Source: Geoanaerobacter pelophilus
GTDB lineage: Bacteria; Desulfobacterota; Desulfuromonadia; Geobacterales; DSM-12255
Assembly: GCF_018476885.1 (NCBI RefSeq)
Contig: NZ_JAHCVJ010000006.1
Location: forward strand, 1 to 64,000
Direction: 5' to 3'
Length of the DNA stretch: 64,000 bases
Below, piece after piece: positions 59,408 through 64,000 of this stretch; position 1 is the first letter of the stretch, and every line of letters starts with the position of its first letter. The notes below the pieces were generated by a model that was not told the DNA's origin, ran no database searches, and worked only from the letters and a program-made list of their open reading frames with translations. A program made the translations under genes and the position numbers.

Positions 59408-60916
59408 ATGATGTTTTTCATTAAGTGGTCATCGCTGCTGCTCGTGTTTCCGGCAGTGCTGTTGTCGGCACTCTGTCTGCCGGCTCTTGCCATTGACCCC
59501 CGTTTCGACCTTGACACCAGGATGCTGGACAGCAGGTTTGCCGGAGGGGCTGACGCCGCTTCCTCGCAAAAAGCGAAAAAGCACAAGCCTGGGCGAGCAG
59601 CGGCACGATCATCACGATATACCATTAAACCCGGCGACAATCTTTACCTCATCCTGATGGGAAAATACGGTTTGTCGGAAAAGCAGGCAGATGCCGTTAT
59701 CCCTCGTTTAAAGGAGCTGAACGGCATCAGCGATATACGGTCGCTGCGCGTTGGCAGTACCATCTCCATCCCTTTGCCCGTAACAGGGGGCAGTACCGCC
59801 AAGAAAGCCGTGCTGCATCGCAGGAAAGAAGATGCTCCGGCTGTTGTCCAGCAATTCAGCATGTTGCGGCAGCTGCGCACCGAAGGGGCTGCGGATCTGC
59901 GGTTTGTGCGCGGGGTGTGGGACCACCTGTTCCCTGGCAAATGGGACCGAACCGAAGGGATAACCGTCTCGGGCCAGAACTTCGAACTGGCGCTCGACCC
60001 GGATCGCTATCCGGTTTTGCCTGCGGCAGACGGGGGAAGAATCCTGCTTGACCCTTCCGGGAACCTGCCACCTTTGGTAAAAAGCCTGGTTCAAACCCTT
60101 GATGATGTAAGGGTGGTCAGCGAGGATCCGTCGAATGCGCGGAAGTTCTATGCCTCGCTGCTTGCCGAGGCCCGTTTTTTCTCGGTCTCAGAAAACTACG
60201 GCATCGATTTCGGCCACGAACCTCAATTGACTGTGACTAGTGACTTCAAGGTCGAAAAAAGCCGCGAAAGCCTGATGCAGCAGGGTATTGTCCTGTTGAA
60301 TGTCACCGAGAAGAGAGGCGGGACTCCGCCGTCGCTTGTCGCTTTTCTGGCAGGGCAAGGGTTCCGCTTGATAGAGCCCTACTCAGCTCATCGCCGTACC
60401 CCGCCCGAACAGGGGCACCGGCTCGTGCGCATCGCCGGGGCCGGCCCTTTGGATATTGCCGACCGGGTAATGGCTTCCCAGGATCTCAAGTATTCGCGAG
60501 ATACGCGGGTGGAGTTGTTTGGCCCCAATGACAGCGGACTACGGTTGGATATCACTGCTGACCGCTTTTTTGAAAGCCGGGGAGAGCGCTTCATAGTCAG
60601 TCGCTTCAATGGTGACCCGGTATTCTACACCTTGATGCGTTTATTGGAAACTCGCGGTTATCGGGTCATCATCCTTGAGGAGCATGACGATTTCCGCCGA
60701 GTCACAGAAAAGCTTCTCACCCGGATGCGGGTCCCGGCGCAGTTTGATCGCCAGCCTCTCTGGCCAGCTAGAGACCTGCCATACAGCATTACCTTTCCCG
60801 GTTTCCTGATCCGCGATCCGGCAAGCGGCAAAAAGACCGTACTGACCGCCAGTCCGGTTGATCCGTTGATAAACGAATTGGTGACACTGAACGGTTTTAC
60901 CGTTATCGACCCATAA
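59408..60916 (+). CDS. Exported LysM-domain protein
   Basis: 502 residues. Signal peptide (about 1-29, cleavage near ALA-ID), then one LysM near residues 65-118 (YTIKPGDNLYLILMGKYGLSEKQADAVIPRLKELNGI). The remaining 380 residues are not recognised; a VLNVTEKRGGTPPSLVAFLAGQGFRLIEPY stretch and a similar one near the end (VFYTLMRLLETRGYRVIILEEH) suggest an internal repeat of an alpha/beta unit. LysM binds peptidoglycan, so it is likely a periplasmic wall-associated component. AGGAG precedes the ATG. It lies 41 bases before the GspE-like gene. Confidence 0.82.
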   Translation: MMFFIKWSSLLLVFPAVLLSALCLPALAIDPRFDLDTRMLDSRFAGGADAASSQKAKKHKPGRAAARSSRYTIKPGDNLYLILMGKYGLSEKQADAVIPRLKELNGISDIRSLRVGSTISIPLPVTGGSTAKKAVLHRRKEDAPAVVQQFSMLRQLRTEGAADLRFVRGVWDHLFPGKWDRTEGITVSGQNFELALDPDRYPVLPAADGGRILLDPSGNLPPLVKSLVQTLDDVRVVSEDPSNARKFYASLLAEARFFSVSENYGIDFGHEPQLTVTSDFKVEKSRESLMQQGIVLLNVTEKRGGTPPSLVAFLAGQGFRLIEPYSAHRRTPPEQGHRLVRIAGAGPLDIADRVMASQDLKYSRDTRVELFGPNDSGLRLDITADRFFESRGERFIVSRFNGDPVFYTLMRLLETRGYRVIILEEHDDFRRVTEKLLTRMRVPAQFDRQPLWPARDLPYSITFPGFLIRDPASGKKTVLTASPVDPLINELVTLNGFTVIDP

Positions 60917-60957
60917 TTTGCATCGGGTAAGGGATACCTGCCCCAGGGAGAGGCGCA

Positions 60958-62889
60958 ATGGCCCAGAAGAAGATGGGCGAAATTCTGATAGAGAACAAGC
61001 TGATTACCGAATTGCAGCTCACCGAGGCCCTGGAGTTGCAGAAGCTTTTTCCTGGCCAGACGATTGGCCAGTTGCTGTGCAAGCTCGGCTATCTCAACGA
61101 GTCCGACCTTTCGTACATCCTGGAACAGACCGGCAAGCGCCAGCGGCTGACCGACATTCTTATCCGCGACAAGCTGATTTCCAACGAGAAACTCGGCAAT
61201 GCGCTGGCCCTCTCCAAAAGAGAGGATATCCCTCTTTACCAGGCGCTCTACAAGCTTAGGTATTTGGAAGAGCCGCAGCTGGCCAGAATTATCGCCAGCC
61301 AGTATGATCTCTCATTTGTGCAGATCGAACTGCAGGATATCGACGCAGACCTTGCCCGCTACATCAACGCCACCTTTGCCCAGAAAAGAAAGATTGTGCC
61401 GATTGCCAAGATCGGTTCCACCCTGACGCTGGCCATGGTTTACCCTCTCAAGCTCCAGGAGCTGAAGGAGCTTGAGGCCTCAATTCGCCACCGGATTATC
61501 CCGGTCATTGCTACTGATTCGGACATTGGCAGAGCGCAGCAGCGGCTCTATCGGTCAATTGCCGTGCAGCAGCCTGTCACGGAACTGGTTATCGAAGATT
61601 TCTCGGATGACAACTTCGGCGACCTGCTGAGTGAGGGCAAGGCTATTGATGAGCCTGATGTCGAGGAAGAGGTCCGCAAGGTCACGGAGCGGGACAGCAT
61701 TATTGTCAAGCTGGTGAACAAGATCATTTTTGATGCCAGCATCAAAAAGGCTTCTGACATCCATATCGAACCGTATCCGGGCAAGAACGACGTCATTGTC
61801 AGGATGCGGGTCGACGGCCACTGCACGGTGTACCAGCGTATTCCCTATCGTTACAAGTACGCCATCCCCTCGCGGATTAAGATTATGGCTGACCTGGACA
61901 TTGCCGAGCGCCGGCGGCCCCAGGACGGCAAGATCAATTTCAAGAAGTTCGGCCCTCTCGACATGGAGCTGCGGGTGGCTACCATGCCGACTGCCGGCAA
62001 TCTTGAGGATGTGGTTATCCGTCTCCTTGATACCGGTAAGAATGTCTCGCTGGATCAGGTGGGGTTCAGCGAGCGGAACCGGCTGATCTTCTCCGATGCC
62101 ATGAAAAAGCCGTACGGGTTGATACTGGTAGTCGGACCGACCGGTTCGGGCAAGACCACTACCTTGCATTCGGCCATTGCCGGGATAAATTCCCCGGAAA
62201 AAAAGATCTGGACCGCGGAAGATCCGGTGGAGATCACCCAGAACGGCTTGCGGCAGGTCCAGGTCAACCCCAGGATCGGATTGACTTTTGCCGCAGCCCT
62301 TCGCTCCTTTCTCCGGCTGGATCCTGATGTGATAATGGTCGGGGAGATGCGCGATCTGGAGACCGCTTCGATAGCTGTGGAGGCCTCTCTTACCGGCCAT
62401 CTCGTGCTTTCAACGCTGCATACCAACTCTGCAGCAGAAACCGTTACCCGGCTTCTGGAGATGGGGTTGGACCCGTACAGCTTTTCTGATTCGCTGATCT
62501 GCGTCCTCGCCCAACGCCTTGCCCGAACACTATGCGCTGAATGCAAAGCCGCCTACGCCCCTTCCGCAGCGGAGATTCAAGAGCTTGTCGAAGAGTATGG
62601 CCCTGAACAGTTTAGCCGTACTGGCATAAATCCGGCCGAACTGACCCTTTACCGTGCCGTTGGTTGCCATTCCTGTGGCAACAGTGGCTACTCCGGGCGG
62701 ATGGGGCTTCATGAGCTGCTGGAGTGTACCGATGCGATCAAGGGGCTCATCAAGCGGAAGGTAGATACCGACTTGGTGCGATCGCAGGCAATGGAAGACG
62801 GCATGTATTCGTTGAAGCAGGATGGAATCCTTAAAATATTCAACGGTTTGACTGACATTCACGAAGTGCGGCGGGTCTGCATCAAATAA
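60958..62889 (+). CDS. GspE/PilB-type secretion or pilus assembly ATPase
   Basis: 643 residues. Two N-terminal MshEN/T2SSE_N-type modules (GEILIENKLITELQL, GQLLCKLGYLNESDL; then DILIRDKLISNEKL, LYKLRYLEEPQLARIIASQYDL) precede the ATPase core: SDIHIEPYPGKNDVIVRMRVDG, Walker A GPTGSGKTT, Asp box, Walker B DVIMVGEMRDLETA, the His box LSTLHTNSAAET, and a zinc tetracysteine made of CAEC and CHSC. It should power pseudopilus or pilus extension from the cytoplasm; MshEN modules bind c-di-GMP in some relatives. No GspF, pseudopilin or secretin gene is within the window, so type II secretion and type IV pilus roles cannot be separated. Confidence 0.92.
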   Translation: MAQKKMGEILIENKLITELQLTEALELQKLFPGQTIGQLLCKLGYLNESDLSYILEQTGKRQRLTDILIRDKLISNEKLGNALALSKREDIPLYQALYKLRYLEEPQLARIIASQYDLSFVQIELQDIDADLARYINATFAQKRKIVPIAKIGSTLTLAMVYPLKLQELKELEASIRHRIIPVIATDSDIGRAQQRLYRSIAVQQPVTELVIEDFSDDNFGDLLSEGKAIDEPDVEEEVRKVTERDSIIVKLVNKIIFDASIKKASDIHIEPYPGKNDVIVRMRVDGHCTVYQRIPYRYKYAIPSRIKIMADLDIAERRRPQDGKINFKKFGPLDMELRVATMPTAGNLEDVVIRLLDTGKNVSLDQVGFSERNRLIFSDAMKKPYGLILVVGPTGSGKTTTLHSAIAGINSPEKKIWTAEDPVEITQNGLRQVQVNPRIGLTFAAALRSFLRLDPDVIMVGEMRDLETASIAVEASLTGHLVLSTLHTNSAAETVTRLLEMGLDPYSFSDSLICVLAQRLARTLCAECKAAYAPSAAEIQELVEEYGPEQFSRTGINPAELTLYRAVGCHSCGNSGYSGRMGLHELLECTDAIKGLIKRKVDTDLVRSQAMEDGMYSLKQDGILKIFNGLTDIHEVRRVCIK

Positions 62890-62908
62890 GCTGAGAAGAA
62901 GAACCGGA

Positions 62909-62952
62909 ACAACGGGGTGGTGACAAGCCAAATCGCTTGCCTTTTCCGTTGT
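62909..62952 (+). terminator. Possible hairpin after the GspE-like gene
   Basis: ACAACGG (62909-62915) pairs with CCGTTGT (62946-62952), and an inner CAAGC/GCTTG stem fills the loop. No T run follows, so termination is doubtful. Confidence 0.35.
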
Positions 62953-63011
62953 CTTGCTATACAGTACCTCACTCTTTTACCCCCATACCCCAATCCTGCG
63001 GGTGATATTCC

Positions 63012-64000
63012 GTGACAACCAACAAGACACTAGAAGAACTGCGCCACGAAATCGACGCCCTGGACGACCGGATCCTGGATATCCTGAACCGGCGCGCCGA
63101 ATTTGTCATGCAGGTCGGCAGAATCAAGACCCGAGAGAACCGCGAATTCCATGTGCCGAGCCGCGAGCGCGAGATTTACGAGCGTCTTGCTGCCTTGAAC
63201 AAGGGGCCGTTCCCAACTGAGGCAATCAGGAGCGTTTTTCGGGAGATCATCTCCGCCTCGCTGGCGCTCGAAGCACCGATGAAGGTGGCGTTTCTCGGTC
63301 CCAAAGCGACTTTTTCCCATCTTGCGGCCATGCAGCACTTCGGGCTTGCCGCCGAGCTGGTCCCCCAGAAATCGATCCCTGCTGTTTTCGAAGAGGTCGA
63401 AAAAGGGCGGGCGCTTTATGGCGTTGTCCCGGTCGAGAACTCCACTGAAGGGGTTATCTCCCACACCCTCGATATGTTCACCGGCAGCGATCTGAAGATC
63501 AATGCCGAGATCCTGCTGGAAGTGTCCCATTTTCTCCTGTCCCGCACCGGTCGGATCGAGGATGTGAAGAAGATCTACTCGCATCCCCAGCCGCTGGCCC
63601 AGTGCCGGCGCTGGCTTGCCGAAAACCTTCCCAACGTGCCGCTGGTCGATGTTGCCTCAACAACCCTTGCGGCCCAGATTGTCAGTGAAGACTACTCGGC
63701 AGCAGCCATAGCCAGCGAGTATGCCGCTTCCCTCTACGATCTGAAGGTGGTCAGGGAGCGGATTGAAGATCAGGTAAACAATGTAACCCGCTTTCTGGTC
63801 ATTGGCAGCAAGATGGCCGATAAATCCGGTGACGACAGGAGTTCCCTGATGTTCTCGGTCAAGGACGAGCCGGGAATCCTCTACCGGATGCTGGAGCCGT
63901 TCGCCAAGCGGGGGCTGAACCTCTCCAAGATCGAATCGCGGCCGAACAAGAGCAAGGCCTGGGAATACATCTTCTTCCTCGATCTGGCCGGGCATGTCAG
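63012..64000 (+). CDS. pheA: Chorismate mutase/prephenate dehydratase, 3' end beyond window
   Basis: Bifunctional P-protein of phenylalanine synthesis. The 329 codons visible run to the window edge without a stop. Order: AroQ-type chorismate mutase domain (1-90; LEELRHEIDALDDRILDILNRR, with Arg and Lys residues of the active site), prephenate dehydratase (about 94-270; VAFLGPKATFSH, VPVENSTEGVISHTLD, and the NNVTRFLVIG motif), then the ACT domain (from about 284; PGILYRMLEPFAKRGLNLSKIESRP) that binds phenylalanine for feedback inhibition. It starts with GTG at 63012; only a weak GGTGAT lies upstream. The final part of the ACT domain is missing. Confidence 0.95.
   Translation, partial: MTTNKTLEELRHEIDALDDRILDILNRRAEFVMQVGRIKTRENREFHVPSREREIYERLAALNKGPFPTEAIRSVFREIISASLALEAPMKVAFLGPKATFSHLAAMQHFGLAAELVPQKSIPAVFEEVEKGRALYGVVPVENSTEGVISHTLDMFTGSDLKINAEILLEVSHFLLSRTGRIEDVKKIYSHPQPLAQCRRWLAENLPNVPLVDVASTTLAAQIVSEDYSAAAIASEYAASLYDLKVVRERIEDQVNNVTRFLVIGSKMADKSGDDRSSLMFSVKDEPGILYRMLEPFAKRGLNLSKIESRPNKSKAWEYIFFLDLAGHV

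Overview
The window looks like chromosomal DNA of a Geobacter-like member of the Desulfuromonadota/Geobacterales. The signs are very large multihaem c-type cytochromes, including the CX4CH haem-motif variant typical of Geobacter; an OmcA/MtrC-family decahaem lipoprotein next to an outer-membrane barrel; a haem-motif sensor fused to HD-GYP; menaquinone-type UbiE; and moderately GC-rich coding DNA. I saw no rRNA, tRNA, CRISPR array or insertion sequence.

Region by region. 1-1.9 kb: two divergent metallophosphoesterases, the first cut by the window edge. 1.9-4.8 kb: a tight bioF-bioH-bioC operon for the pimeloyl part of biotin synthesis. 4.8-9.4 kb, minus strand: an HD-GYP c-di-GMP phosphodiesterase with a periplasmic haem motif, an OppD/OppF-type ATPase pair without permeases, and an ArsR-type regulator with its own promoter. 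9.7-18.5 kb: housekeeping genes spoIID-like, queA, tgt, yajC, secD, secF, a TPR protein and recJ, then a cation diffusion facilitator. 19.5-25.2 kb: a possible small RNA or attenuator, a TetR regulator, and a four-gene electron-conduit cluster (decahaem lipoprotein, beta-barrel, five-haem and four-haem lipoproteins). 25.2-37.3 kb: ubiE, a natural fusion of diadenylate cyclase to YbbR domains, a LysM-NlpC/P60 hydrolase, a radical SAM protein, a small lipoprotein, an AsmA-like giant, a PilZ protein, rpoH behind a perfect CIRCE element, a MoeB/ThiF enzyme and an unusual superoxide dismutase.

37.3-57.2 kb holds a MacA/MacB-like efflux operon (adaptor, response regulator-PP2C phosphatase, ATPase, permease). 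Its probable second permease lies 14 kb further on. The intervening segment carries the most striking genes: a 1704-residue exported cytochrome with 36 haem-attachment motifs and, directly behind it, a 2320-residue exported protein of beta-propeller and fibronectin type III repeats, followed by convergent gspB and exeA/gspA-like genes. 57.2-62.9 kb: two poorly known membrane proteins, a LysM protein and a GspE/PilB-type ATPase. The window ends inside pheA.

Three themes link the genes: extracellular electron transfer (conduit cluster, giant cytochrome), secretion and envelope assembly (SecDF-YajC, AsmA, GspA/B/E, NlpC), and second messengers (c-di-GMP through HD-GYP, PilZ and MshEN-like domains; c-di-AMP through CdaA). 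Start codons were moved from the longest possible one wherever a ribosome binding site, a terminator or family length argued for it; each move is explained.
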